In this document: one piece after another, positions 51,638-60,116 of the stretch
Numbering within the stretch: the first letter of the stretch is position 1
How the letters are laid out: each line of letters begins with the position of its first letter
Notes under the pieces: generated by a model
Database searches by the model: none
Told to the model about the DNA's origin: nothing
Seen by the model: the letters and a program-made list of their open reading frames with translations, nothing else
Origin: Nocardia altamirensis NBRC 108246
GTDB taxonomy: Bacteria; Actinomycetota; Actinomycetes; Mycobacteriales; Mycobacteriaceae
Length of the DNA stretch: 64,000 bases
Direction: 5' to 3'
NCBI RefSeq assembly: GCF_001612685.1
Contig: NZ_BDAY01000047.1
Coordinates: 36,887 to 100,886 of the forward strand
Program-made: the position numbers and the translations under genes

Positions 51638-53434
51638 TCAGGAGTAGATCTTGGCTACGTCGTCGGCGTGCTGCTTCATCGCGACAGCGCGCTTGAGCGA
51701 CTGCTTCGGGGTGAGCTCCCCGGTCTCCTCGGTCCAATCGACCGGCAGGATGCGGTACTTCTTGATCGCCTCGGCGTGCGAGACCTTCTTGTTGGTCTCG
51801 GCGACGGCGGCGTCGATCTCGGCGGTCAGTTCCGGGTTCTCGATCAGCTTCTCGATCGGGGTGTCGGCGGGCACGTTGTGGTTCTTCTGCCAGCCGGGCA
51901 GCGCTTCCTGATCGAGGGTGATCAGCGCACCGATGAACGGCTGGCCGTCGCCGACCACCATCACCTGGCTGATCAGCGGGTGTGCCCGCAGCGAATCCTC
52001 GAGTACTCCCGGGGAGACGTTCTTGCCGCCCGCAGTGACGATGATTTCCTTCTTGCGGCCGGTGATCGTGACGAACCCGTCCGCGTCGACGGCGCCGAGG
52101 TCGCCGGTCTTGAACCAGCCGTCGACGAAGGCGTCCTCGGTGGCTTCGGCGTTGCCCCAGTAGCCGTCGAAGACAACCAACCCGCGCAGCAGCAGCTCGC
52201 CGTCCTCGGCGATCTTGACGCTGTGGCCTTCGATCGGCTGGCCGACCGAGCCGACCCGGATGTTGTTCGGGGTGTTCACCGTGATGGCGGCGGTGGTTTC
52301 GGTGAGGCCGTAGCCCTCATAGATCGTGACGCCGACGCCACGGAAGAAGTGGCCGAGGCGGGCGCCGAGCGGGCCGCCGCCGGAGATCGAGGCCTCGCAC
52401 CGGCCGCCGAGTGCGACCCGCAGCTTGCTGTAGACGAGCTTGTCGAACAGCGCGTGCTTGAGCTTGAGCACCAGGCCGGGTCCACCGTTGTCGAGCGATT
52501 CGCTCCACGCGATCGCGGTGTCGGCGGCCGCGTCGAAGATCTTGCCCTTGCCGCCGTCGTGCGCCTTTTGCTTCGCGCCGTTGAACACCTTCTCGAACAC
52601 CCGCGGCACCGAGAGAATGAAATGCGGCTTGTAGCTGCCGAATTGGTCGACGAGGGTGGACCAGTCGGAGGTGTGCAAGATGATCGCTTTGGCGTCGAAC
52701 ACGGCCAGCGCGACAGCGCGGGCGAGAATGTGCGCCAGCGGCAGGAACATCAGCGTCTTCTTGCCCGGCTTGAGGAACTCGCTGAACGCGATCCGGTCCG
52801 ATCGGGACTCGGCGTAGAGGTTGGCGTGCGAGAGCATCACGCCCTTGGGGCGCCCGGTGGTGCCCGAGGTGTAGATCAGGGTGGCCGGCGAGTTCGCGTT
52901 GACCTGCTTGCGGCGGTCGTGCACGGCCTGGTCGTCCAGGTCGGCGCCGCGGGTGGTCAGTTCGTCGACCGCACCCTTGTCGATCTGCAGGGTTTCCTTC
53001 AGATCAGGCAGTTCGCCCGCCGCGATCTCGTTGATGACCGTGCGGTGCTTGTCGGCGTCGACGATCAGCAGCTTGGTGGCGGAGTCCTGCAGGATCCACT
53101 TGGCCTGCTCGGCGGCGGAGCTGTCGTAGATGGCGACGGTGCAGCCGCCAGCCGCCCAGATGGCGAAGTCGAGCACGGCCCACTCGTAACGGGTGGGGGC
53201 CATGATGGCGACGCGGTCGCCGAGTTCGATGCCCGAGGCGATCAATCCCTTGGCGACGCCGGTCACGGTCTTCGCGAACTCCGCGGCGGTGACGTCCCGC
53301 AAACCGCCGTTGCCGTTCGGCACGTTGAACAGCACCACGTCGGGCGACTCTTCGGCATGCCGGAAGACATTGTCGGAATTGTTCGCGTCTTCCGGGATGG
53401 TGTAGGAAGCCGGGACTTCGAACTCGCGCATCAC
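51638..53434 (-). CDS. fadD15: Long-chain acyl-CoA synthetase (FadD15-like)
   Basis: A 598-residue adenylating enzyme. The P-loop ATLIYTSGTTGRPKGVMLSH is near 182, the linker YEGYGLTETTAAITVNTPNN near 385, the aspartate motif GWFKTGDLGAVDADGF near 470 and TGRKKEIIVTAGGKNVSPGV follows, with LTPKQSLKR at the end. This pattern is typical of long-chain fatty acyl-CoA synthetases such as Rv2187. It follows the esterase gene on the same strand by 114 nt, so it may be separately expressed. Confidence 0.92.
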   Translation of the reverse strand: MMREFEVPASYTIPEDANNSDNVFRHAEESPDVVLFNVPNGNGGLRDVTAAEFAKTVTGVAKGLIASGIELGDRVAIMAPTRYEWAVLDFAIWAAGGCTVAIYDSSAAEQAKWILQDSATKLLIVDADKHRTVINEIAAGELPDLKETLQIDKGAVDELTTRGADLDDQAVHDRRKQVNANSPATLIYTSGTTGRPKGVMLSHANLYAESRSDRIAFSEFLKPGKKTLMFLPLAHILARAVALAVFDAKAIILHTSDWSTLVDQFGSYKPHFILSVPRVFEKVFNGAKQKAHDGGKGKIFDAAADTAIAWSESLDNGGPGLVLKLKHALFDKLVYSKLRVALGGRCEASISGGGPLGARLGHFFRGVGVTIYEGYGLTETTAAITVNTPNNIRVGSVGQPIEGHSVKIAEDGELLLRGLVVFDGYWGNAEATEDAFVDGWFKTGDLGAVDADGFVTITGRKKEIIVTAGGKNVSPGVLEDSLRAHPLISQVMVVGDGQPFIGALITLDQEALPGWQKNHNVPADTPIEKLIENPELTAEIDAAVAETNKKVSHAEAIKKYRILPVDWTEETGELTPKQSLKRAVAMKQHADDVAKIYS

Positions 53435-53548
53435 TGCCCTTCCACGTGGGTTTACTCGTCAGTAATCTACGACACCTGTGTCAGGGCCGTGAGGTCGACC
53501 ACCGGATACGGATCTGTGCGTGACGCCGAGTACAGATCAGTTCCGTGC

Positions 53549-54463
53549 TCATCCTAAATCTCGGATATCGACCGGCTGAAGCGCCTCCCGCAGGAACGCG
53601 GCCAGTTCGCTGAGCGCCGCCGCGGCCGGGGCGACCAGCGACGCTTGCAGTTGCGAGACATGCCACAGGCCTACGCTTTCGGTGAACCGGACGTGCACGC
53701 CTGCCGCGCGGAGCGCGGCGACCAAGTCCCCGCATTGCCCGTGCAGCAGTTCATCGACGTCGACCTGCACATAGGTCGGCGGCAGGCCGACCAATACTCC
53801 GGTGAGCGGAGCGTAACCAGGATCACTCGAATCCCCGCCGCCGAGATACGCGGCGGCGCAGGCCCGCGACCACATCCGGTTGATCACCAGGTCGGCGGCG
53901 CGTTCGGGGATCCGGTTCGGGTCGGTCCACGGCGCGATCAGGCCGAGCGCGGCCGGCGTGTGCCCGTGCCCGGCGATCAGTCGCTGCGCCGTGGCCATCG
54001 ACAGGCCGCCGCCCGCGGAATCGCCGGACAACGCGATCTGGTCGGGACGGTAGCCCTTGGTGTCGACCAGCTCGAGGAACGCCGCCTCGGCGTCATCGAG
54101 TGCGGCCGGGAACGGGTGCTCCGGCGCCAATCGGTAGTCGAGAACGTAAACGGCCGAACCGGTTTCGTGCGCGAGCCGGGCCGTCAGCGAGCGGTGGGTG
54201 GCCGCAGAGCCGACCGCATAGCCGCCGCCGTGCAGATACAGCACCGCGCCGACCGGCTTCGCGGTCGCGGTGATCCGCTCCGCCGGCCTGCCGCCGAGGC
54301 GGATTCGGTCGATGGTGGTGCCCGACGGCACCAACTGTGCCACCGAGCCGATCTCCATCAGGCGCCGCTGCCACTGCCACGGCAGCCGGGAATTCAGGAT
54401 GCCCCGGAAGATCGGACGCAGTACCGTCCGCGCGACCGGCAGCGGAAGAGTGATGTCCCGCAT
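53549..54463 (-). CDS. Alpha/beta hydrolase, hormone-sensitive-lipase family
   Basis: A 304-residue esterase. The oxyanion motif is LYLHGGGYAVGS at ~75-86, the nucleophile SGDSAGGGLS with Ser ~148, and the acid and His lie in the C-terminal region (HVRFTESVGLWHVSQ). It lacks a signal peptide. It lies 14 nt behind the SDR gene and shares the operon with it. LipR in the mycobacterial mymA operon is the closest functional parallel. Confidence 0.88.
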   Translation of the reverse strand: MRDITLPLPVARTVLRPIFRGILNSRLPWQWQRRLMEIGSVAQLVPSGTTIDRIRLGGRPAERITATAKPVGAVLYLHGGGYAVGSAATHRSLTARLAHETGSAVYVLDYRLAPEHPFPAALDDAEAAFLELVDTKGYRPDQIALSGDSAGGGLSMATAQRLIAGHGHTPAALGLIAPWTDPNRIPERAADLVINRMWSRACAAAYLGGGDSSDPGYAPLTGVLVGLPPTYVQVDVDELLHGQCGDLVAALRAAGVHVRFTESVGLWHVSQLQASLVAPAAAALSELAAFLREALQPVDIRDLG

Positions 54464-54477
54464 GGGTTTTGCTCGAA

Positions 54478-55308
54478 TCAGGGAAGGAACGGGCGGTTCA
54501 CGACGGCAGCGATGCGCTGGTAGCCGGAGGCGGTGACGCGGACGAACACGTCGAGCAGCTTGGCTTCCCAGCCGATCAGCACCCGTCCGTGTCCCTTGCG
54601 TACGCCTTCGGTGATGGTTTGCGCGGCCATCTCCGGGGAGTGCATGGCCAGCTTCGAGTCGAACAGCGCGGCCGCCTTCTTGCCGTCGATGCCCTCGGCG
54701 TAGGTCGAGTTGCGCGCGACGGCGGTCTTGATGCCGCCAGGGTGCACACAGGTGACCTTGACCGGGTGCTTGCCGACGAGCATTTCCTGGCGCAGCGCCT
54801 CGGTGAACCCGCGAACCGCGAATTTGGCCGAGTTGTAGGCGCTTTGGCCGGGCACCGCGATCAGGCCGAACAGACTGGAGACGTTGACGACGTGGCCTGC
54901 ACCCGACTCCATCAGGTGCGGCAGGAACGCCTTGGTGCCGTTGACGACGCCCCAGAAGTCGACGTCCATGATGCGTTCGATGTCCTTGAACTCGGACTTG
55001 ATCACGTCGCCGTGGTAGGCGATGCCCGCGTTGTTGTAGATCTGGTGCACCTTGCCGAAGTGCGCCTTCACCGCGTCCGCGTAGAGCAGGACGGCTTCGC
55101 GTTCGGCGACGTTGATGCGGTCGGATTTCACTTCGGCGCCGAGCTTTTCGACGATCCGCACCGTTTCGGCGAGGCCGTCGGTGTCGATGTCGGACAGTGC
55201 CAGCTTCGCGCCACGCTTGGCCAGGTTTTCGGCGAGTGCGCGACCGATACCGGAGCCAGCCCCGGTGATCACACAGACCTTGTCTTTGAAGTAAGCGTCA
55301 TTGCTCAC
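54478..55308 (-). CDS. Short-chain dehydrogenase/reductase
   Basis: A 276-residue classical SDR. The cofactor motif is VITGAGSGIGRALAENLAKR, the NNAG motif is YNNAGIAYHG, and the active site is VNVSSLFGLIAVPGQSAYNS then AKF, giving Ser and Y-x-x-x-K. GTG 55308 overlaps the monooxygenase stop by GTGA, indicating coupling. Substrate is probably a lipid-derived alcohol or ketone, by analogy with mymA-operon SDRs. Confidence 0.9.
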   Translation of the reverse strand: MSNDAYFKDKVCVITGAGSGIGRALAENLAKRGAKLALSDIDTDGLAETVRIVEKLGAEVKSDRINVAEREAVLLYADAVKAHFGKVHQIYNNAGIAYHGDVIKSEFKDIERIMDVDFWGVVNGTKAFLPHLMESGAGHVVNVSSLFGLIAVPGQSAYNSAKFAVRGFTEALRQEMLVGKHPVKVTCVHPGGIKTAVARNSTYAEGIDGKKAAALFDSKLAMHSPEMAAQTITEGVRKGHGRVLIGWEAKLLDVFVRVTASGYQRIAAVVNRPFLP

Positions 55309-56849
55309 TGGGAAGCCCCCACTTTCGTTTCGGTTCGGGACGTGTCGGACACGGGAGTCGTCGCATAGGCTGCCACGTCGAATGTTTTGGTCAGCCTACG
55401 GAACTCGAAGGTGAAGTCGGGCCACAGTGTCGTGTTGTTGCCGTGCTTGTCCAGATACCAGCTGGCGCAGCCGCCGTTGATCCAGACGCTCTTGCTCAGC
55501 TTCTGCTGCAGGTCCTTGTTGAAGTCGTCCTGCACGTCGCGGCGCACCTCGACGGTGCGCAGGTTCTGCTTGTCGATGGTGGCCAGCGCGTCCGCGATGT
55601 AATTGATCTGCGATTCGATCATGAAGACCATCGAGGTGTGGCCGAGGCCGACGTTCGGGCCGAGCAGGAAGAACATGTTGGGGAAGTTGGCGACCGCCGA
55701 CCCCTTGTAGCCCTGCTGGCCGATCTCGTCGAACACCTCGCTGAGGGTGCGGCCGTCGCGGCCTGCGATGGTGTCGTAGGTCGGCGAGTCGGTGACATGG
55801 AAGCCGGTCGCCACCACCAGGGCGTCGATCTCGCGTTCGGTGCCGTCCTTGGCGACGATCGAGTTCGCGCGCACCTCGGCGATGCCGTCGGTGATCACGT
55901 CGACGTGGTCGCGGCCGAGCGCGGGGTAGTAGTTGTTCGAGATCAGCATTCGCTTGCAGCCGATCCGGAAGTCCGGGGTGACCTTCGCGCGGAGCTCGGG
56001 ATCGGGCACCTCGTAGCGCAGCTTGGCCCTGGCGATGAGCTCGAAGGCCTGCATCAGCGCCGGGAACTTGGCCAGGCCGACGACCTGGGTTTCCCGGGCC
56101 GCGTAGATGGCCGCGCGGGAAAGGCGTTGGACGCCGGGCAGGTATTTGAAGGCCAGTTTTTCCGGTGTGGTGTACGGCCGGTCGAGGCGGGGGAGCAGCC
56201 ACGGCGCGGTGCGCTGGTAGACGTCGAGGCTCGCGACCTTGTCCGCGATCGCGGGGACGATCTGGATGGCGGAGGCGCCGGTGCCGATGATCGCGACGCG
56301 CTTTCCGGCTAGATCCGCGTCGTGGTTCCAGCGGGCCGAATGGAAGATCTCGCCCTGGAAGTCGTTGATGCCCTTGATGTCCGGCAGAGCGGGCTCGCAC
56401 AACGCGCCGATCGCGGAGACCACGGTGTCGGCGGTGAAGCTGCCCTTGCTCGACTCGATTTCCCAGTGGGCGGCGGTGTCGTTCCAGCGGGCGCTGGTCA
56501 CGTCGCAGTCGAAGAGGTGCTTGTCGCGCACCTGGTACTTGTCCGCGACGGCCTGGATGTACTGCTGGATCTCGCCCTGGCGGGAGAACGAGCGCGACCA
56601 GTTCGGGTTGAGCGCGAAGGAGTACGAGTACAGGTGCGACGGGACATCGCAGGCCGCGCCCGGGTAGGTGTTGTCCCGCCAGGTGCCGCCGACATCGCTG
56701 CCGCGCTCCAGCACGAGGTAGTCGTCACGACCCTGCTGACTCAGTCGGATGGCCAGGCCCAGGCCGGCGAACCCACTGCCGATGATGATCGTCTTGTGGT
56801 GGCGGGTGGGTCGGCTGTCGACAGCTTTGTCTGTAACCTTGCGACTCAT
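55305..56849 (-). CDS. Flavin-containing / Baeyer-Villiger monooxygenase (MymA/EthA-like)
   Basis: A 514-residue FAD/NADPH monooxygenase. FAD site is IIIGSGFAGLGLAIRLSQQG at ~22-41, and VAIIGTGASAIQIVPAIADK is the NADPH fold. The type I Baeyer-Villiger fingerprint F-x-G-x3-H-x3-W is present as FQGEIFHSARWN, with Asn in place of the final Pro/Asp. ATG 56849 has no ribosome site but a promoter ends 7 nt before it, so a leaderless transcript is likely. First gene of the operon with SDR and esterase; divergent TetR gene. Confidence 0.9.
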   Translation of the reverse strand: MSRKVTDKAVDSRPTRHHKTIIIGSGFAGLGLAIRLSQQGRDDYLVLERGSDVGGTWRDNTYPGAACDVPSHLYSYSFALNPNWSRSFSRQGEIQQYIQAVADKYQVRDKHLFDCDVTSARWNDTAAHWEIESSKGSFTADTVVSAIGALCEPALPDIKGINDFQGEIFHSARWNHDADLAGKRVAIIGTGASAIQIVPAIADKVASLDVYQRTAPWLLPRLDRPYTTPEKLAFKYLPGVQRLSRAAIYAARETQVVGLAKFPALMQAFELIARAKLRYEVPDPELRAKVTPDFRIGCKRMLISNNYYPALGRDHVDVITDGIAEVRANSIVAKDGTEREIDALVVATGFHVTDSPTYDTIAGRDGRTLSEVFDEIGQQGYKGSAVANFPNMFFLLGPNVGLGHTSMVFMIESQINYIADALATIDKQNLRTVEVRRDVQDDFNKDLQQKLSKSVWINGGCASWYLDKHGNNTTLWPDFTFEFRRLTKTFDVAAYATTPVSDTSRTETKVGASQ

Positions 56850-56856
56850 ATACCCG

Positions 56857-56885
56857 AGCGTAGATCCTTATTGAGCAGCAGTCAA
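56857..56885 (-). promoter_or_regulatory. Promoter of the monooxygenase operon (leaderless type)
   Basis: Minus-strand TTGACT at 56885-56880, 17-nt spacer, TACGCT at 56862-56857. The -10 box ends 7 nt before ATG 56849, so transcription is expected to start at or next to the start codon. Confidence 0.55.
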
Positions 56886-56891
56886 CAGTAT

Positions 56892-56911
56892 TGAATCACG
56901 TTCAGTAGGAT
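56892..56911 (+). promoter_or_regulatory. Leaderless -10 of tetR and possible operator
   Basis: TAGGAT at 56906-56911 ends 6 nt before GTG 56918, putting the expected start of transcription at the G of GTG. A small dyad TGAA-N5-TTCA (56892-56904) lies between the two divergent promoters and could be part of the repressor site. Confidence 0.35.
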
Positions 56912-56917
56912 GTCGGT

Positions 56918-57568
56918 GTGACCATGAGTCGATCGGGAGAAACCAAGCGTGTCCGGCTCAGCCCGGACGAGCGCCGCTTACAACTGATCACCCTCGGTGC
57001 CGAACTGCTGGCCGAACGCGCGTTGGAGGACATCTCCGTCGAAGAGATCGCCAAGCAGGCAGGCATCTCGCGTGGGCTGCTGTTCCACTACTTCGATTCC
57101 AAGCACGACTTCCACGAGGCCATCGCGCGGCACGTCAGCGTCGAGTTCCTGGCCGCGATCGCGCCGAACCACAGTCTCGGTCTGTTCGACATGTTGCGGG
57201 ACTCCGTCGAGCGATACGTCGACTACGTCGAAGAGAACGGCGCCGCCTACCGCGCGATCCTGCGCGGTCCATCCAGCGTCTACCCGGGCATGCTCACCTA
57301 CGTCAACGAATCCCGCAGCGCCATCGCCGAACTCGTCCTCGCCGAGGCGCCGATCGCCGCCGACGACCCCGATCGCCCACGCCTCACCCTCGCCCTCCGC
57401 GGCTGGATGGCGTTCGTCGAGGAAACCATCCTCACCTGGATGAGCGAAAAGCCCATCACCCGTACAGAACTCATCGATCTACTAGTCGAATCCCTACCCT
57501 CACTAACCCTCAGCCCCGTACTGTCAGCCGCCCTGCGAGCCGCAACTCCAGAGACGTTGCCGGGTTAG
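56918..57568 (+). CDS. TetR-family regulator of the monooxygenase operon
   Basis: A 216-residue TetR-type repressor. The HTH is at ~43-64, ISVEEIAKQAGISRGLLFHYF, followed by DSKHDFHEAI; the rest is the all-helical ligand domain. GTG 56918 or ATG 56924 may be used. It is divergent from the monooxygenase gene across 68 nt, the usual layout for local repression. M. tuberculosis uses an AraC regulator (VirS) at the related mymA locus instead. Confidence 0.9.
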   Translation: MTMSRSGETKRVRLSPDERRLQLITLGAELLAERALEDISVEEIAKQAGISRGLLFHYFDSKHDFHEAIARHVSVEFLAAIAPNHSLGLFDMLRDSVERYVDYVEENGAAYRAILRGPSSVYPGMLTYVNESRSAIAELVLAEAPIAADDPDRPRLTLALRGWMAFVEETILTWMSEKPITRTELIDLLVESLPSLTLSPVLSAALRAATPETLPG

Positions 57569-57681
57569 TTCGGACTCGATGAAAGCCGCGCCTGCATGTA
57601 CGCGGCAAGTTCTTCGAGCGATCCGGCTAGTTCATGCGGGCCGCTGCCCCCGCCGTTGTCAGTTTGCGTGCACGTCGACAT
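57565..57681 (-). CDS. Possible 38-residue protein at the end of the toxin cassette
   Basis: ATG 57681 lies inside the pentapeptide gene (23-nt overlap) and the frame ends over the tetR stop. The peptide starts MSTCTQTDNGGGSGPHELAG and continues as a predicted amphipathic helix (SLEELAAYMQARL). No clear ribosome site. It may be a third component of the cassette or spurious. Confidence 0.35.
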   Translation of the reverse strand: MSTCTQTDNGGGSGPHELAGSLEELAAYMQARLSSSPN

Positions 57682-58324
57682 CAGGTGCGCCGCGTACGGC
57701 GAACCATTCTGCGAGTTCGGTGCCGCCGAGGAGACGTGGCTCGGTCGTGCCGACGTCGATCGGGCCGAGAATTGTGCCGACGGCACCGGTTACCTCGGTC
57801 TCGCTCATCCGGCAGTTCGAGAAATCGGTCCAGCCCAAGCGGCATCGGCTGATGTTCGCGCCGCGCAGATCAGTTCCGGTAAAGGTTGCATCGATCAGGT
57901 TCGAGTCGCTGAGATCCACTCCGCGAAAGTCGGCGTCCTCGAAAACCGCACCCTGCAACTGCGATTCACGAATGACCGCATCATTCGCCTTGCAGCCACG
58001 GCCCTGTACCTTCCGCAGGTCCGCTCCCGTCAGGTCGGTGCGGCGGAGATCGGCGGAAAGAATCCAGGCTTGATACAGATCGGCACCGACCAATCGGATG
58101 CCGCTCAAGTCGGCTTCGTTGAGCGCAGCTTCTTGCAGCTGCAGGCCGGAAAGGTCTGCGCCAGTGAACGTCAGCCCATCGGCGGCAAGCAACGAGTCCA
58201 CCGAAAGGGACGAAGTCGGCGCTGTCGATAGATTGTCCAGATACTGTTCCAGCGTTCGGCGTGCTTTCGCGTCGCTGGGCCAGCGAATCACACTGTCACG
58301 CGACCGTCCGCCTACCTCGGTCAT
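57659..58324 (-). CDS. Pentapeptide-repeat protein, candidate immunity factor
   Basis: A 221-residue protein. Residues ~52-180 contain pentapeptide repeats of A(D/N)Lxx type (GADLSG, EADLSG, GADLYQ, SADLRR, TDLTGADLRK, EDADFRGVDLSD, TDLRGANISR), which fold as a right-handed quadrilateral beta-helix. Flanks are an N-terminal helix and a C-terminal EFxV-rich end. ATG 58324 overlaps the effector stop by ATGA, the usual immunity position. Other pentapeptide proteins (McbG, AlbG, Qnr) protect gyrase from toxins; direct toxin binding is equally possible here. A housekeeping role cannot be excluded. Confidence 0.85.
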   Translation of the reverse strand: MTEVGGRSRDSVIRWPSDAKARRTLEQYLDNLSTAPTSSLSVDSLLAADGLTFTGADLSGLQLQEAALNEADLSGIRLVGADLYQAWILSADLRRTDLTGADLRKVQGRGCKANDAVIRESQLQGAVFEDADFRGVDLSDSNLIDATFTGTDLRGANISRCRLGWTDFSNCRMSETEVTGAVGTILGPIDVGTTEPRLLGGTELAEWFAVRGAPDVDVHAN

Positions 58325-59814
58325 CGGCCCCAAACCACCTTTCCTTGCCAATCGGGATTGTTAGCCACCACCTCTTCGAGGTGGATTCGGCGGGCAGGTG
58401 ACATGCCGTCGGGGTCGAGCAGAACTCGCTCGCCAGTCGCGATGTCCTTGTCGATCATCCTAGTGAACTGCTCATCCGTCTGCGGATTCGAAATGGGTTG
58501 TCCCGCGCCAGGGCGATACCCCGGCTGCGCGTCGGGCGAGCTCTTCACGTCCCATCGTTGATTGTTCGAGTCGATGAATTCGCCTTGGTCCTCGCCGTTC
58601 GGACCAGGTTGTGCTCTGGTGATCGGTCCTGGGATCGAACCGTCGTTTTCCGCCTGTAGGCCGACCTCTGCCTCACGCCGTGACTGCGGGCTCGATGCCC
58701 CGTTCTTGGCCGGATCCTTTGCCAGCTCGTCGAGTCGTCGTTGGTAGTCAGCTGTGCCAGGCGTATTGGACGCATTGCGCGGACTCGATGACTCGTTGTC
58801 ATCATCTATGAGCACCTTCATCGCGATAATTCCCGCGAGGGAGGCGAGGGTGCTGCCGAGGTCGGGGACTTTGTCGAAGGAAGTGACGACTCCTACTGCG
58901 CCTGCGACTGCGGCGGTGAGGCCGACGGCCTTGAGTAGGTTGCTTCCTTGGTAGACGGTGCGGATGGTGTTGATCGTGTTGGTGACGATTACGCCGACGC
59001 CGCCTGCTCCTGCCGCTGCGCTGCTGCCGAAGGTGAAGAGGGCGCCGACTACGGCGACGGCGACGGTGATGCCGATTGCCCACTCCGCCTGGGTGATTGA
59101 GGATTGGATGTTGTCGCGGACCGAGACGGTGTTGGTGTGGTATTCGGCGACCGGACCTGCGAGGTTTTGCGACGCGGCCAGCACCTGGTCGGCTCCGCCG
59201 CGGAGGGTTTCCAGGCGGCCGATGAGTGCGGGGAGGCCGTTCTTGTCCTGGATGGTGTCGAACAGACCGATGATGGTGTTGATGCGAGCGGGGGCACCGG
59301 CGATGGTGTCGTGTTTGGCGAAGGTGGACCAGGTCGAGGACGCTACGGCGAGCTTCTTGACGTCACCGTTGGAGAGTTTGCCGAACTGCTCGAGGATCTG
59401 TGCGATCAGCAGATCGAAGAGTTCCTGAACGCCGCCGTTGCGGTCGATCCCGATTCCGTTGTCGCGCACCGAGGTCGGGATCGAGACCTGGTACTGGGAC
59501 ATCTCGCGAACGTCGGGGCGCTGCGGCATCGGATTGCTCTGGTTGCTGACGGCCCAGTTGTAACCGGCCGCGTACAGGATGTAACCGAAGTTGGTGAGTG
59601 CGTCGGCCAGATTCGTGCAGGCCTGCATCGTGTCCCTGGCGGTGGTGTCGTATTTCAGACCCCATTCCTTGCAGCCCGGCGCGTCTCCCGCCATGCCAGC
59701 GCATTCACCTTTGACCGCGTCGTGCACGGGCTTGTCGGCGCGGCGCAGGTCGGCCGCGAGGTCATGGCATCTCCTGGCGGCGTCGTAATAGACCTCCCAG
59801 TCGATGACCAACAT
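58321..59814 (-). CDS. Type VII secretion-associated effector with C-terminal nuclease-like domain
   Basis: A 497-residue protein. Residues 1-~100 form a helical WXG/LXG-like leader (MLVIDWEVYYDAARRCHDLA). Residues ~100-240 are helical. Hydrophobic segments follow at ~244-270 (WAIGITVAVAVVGALFTFGS), ~292-312 and ~321-335. A polar linker (~336-375) joins a C-terminal domain (~376-497) containing FIDSNNQRWDVKSSPD, FTRMIDKDIATGERVLLDPD and PDWQGKVVWG. That pattern resembles CdiA-C/BECR-type RNase toxin domains by recognition only. ATG 59814 starts 2 nt after the previous gene. No secretion machinery genes are in the window. Confidence 0.8.
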   Translation of the reverse strand: MLVIDWEVYYDAARRCHDLAADLRRADKPVHDAVKGECAGMAGDAPGCKEWGLKYDTTARDTMQACTNLADALTNFGYILYAAGYNWAVSNQSNPMPQRPDVREMSQYQVSIPTSVRDNGIGIDRNGGVQELFDLLIAQILEQFGKLSNGDVKKLAVASSTWSTFAKHDTIAGAPARINTIIGLFDTIQDKNGLPALIGRLETLRGGADQVLAASQNLAGPVAEYHTNTVSVRDNIQSSITQAEWAIGITVAVAVVGALFTFGSSAAAGAGGVGVIVTNTINTIRTVYQGSNLLKAVGLTAAVAGAVGVVTSFDKVPDLGSTLASLAGIIAMKVLIDDDNESSSPRNASNTPGTADYQRRLDELAKDPAKNGASSPQSRREAEVGLQAENDGSIPGPITRAQPGPNGEDQGEFIDSNNQRWDVKSSPDAQPGYRPGAGQPISNPQTDEQFTRMIDKDIATGERVLLDPDGMSPARRIHLEEVVANNPDWQGKVVWGR

Positions 59815-59816
59815 GG

Positions 59817-60116
59817 CTACTCGCCGTTCATCATTCGGTTGTTGAGCTCGATCGCGCGGGTATACCGGCCGTGGGCCTGCTTTGCGGCGTCGCTCATCTC
59901 GCGTACCCCCTCGACGAATTCCCTTGCCCCGGTAGCCCATTGACTATGTGCACCCGCATACGCCTGGGCGGCAACACTTTCCCATCCACTGCCGTGCAGC
60001 GTCGCGACCCTGTTGTCGATCTCGTCGAGATGTTCGCCGACGAAGCCGGCGAGCGCGGACAACCGGGACACGATCTGGTCGAGGTGCTCGAGGTCGACGG
60101 AGAACTGGGAGCTCAT
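59817..60116 (-). CDS. WXG100-like protein (second)
   Basis: A 99-residue helical-hairpin protein (SVDLEHLDQIVSRLSALAGF, turn at GSGWESVAAQAY with W-x-S instead of W-x-G, then a second helix). It has no YxxxD/E tail. ATG 60116 overlaps the first WXG100 gene by ATGA. It probably pairs with the first protein or with the effector leader for secretion. Confidence 0.82.
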   Translation of the reverse strand: MSSQFSVDLEHLDQIVSRLSALAGFVGEHLDEIDNRVATLHGSGWESVAAQAYAGAHSQWATGAREFVEGVREMSDAAKQAHGRYTRAIELNNRMMNGE

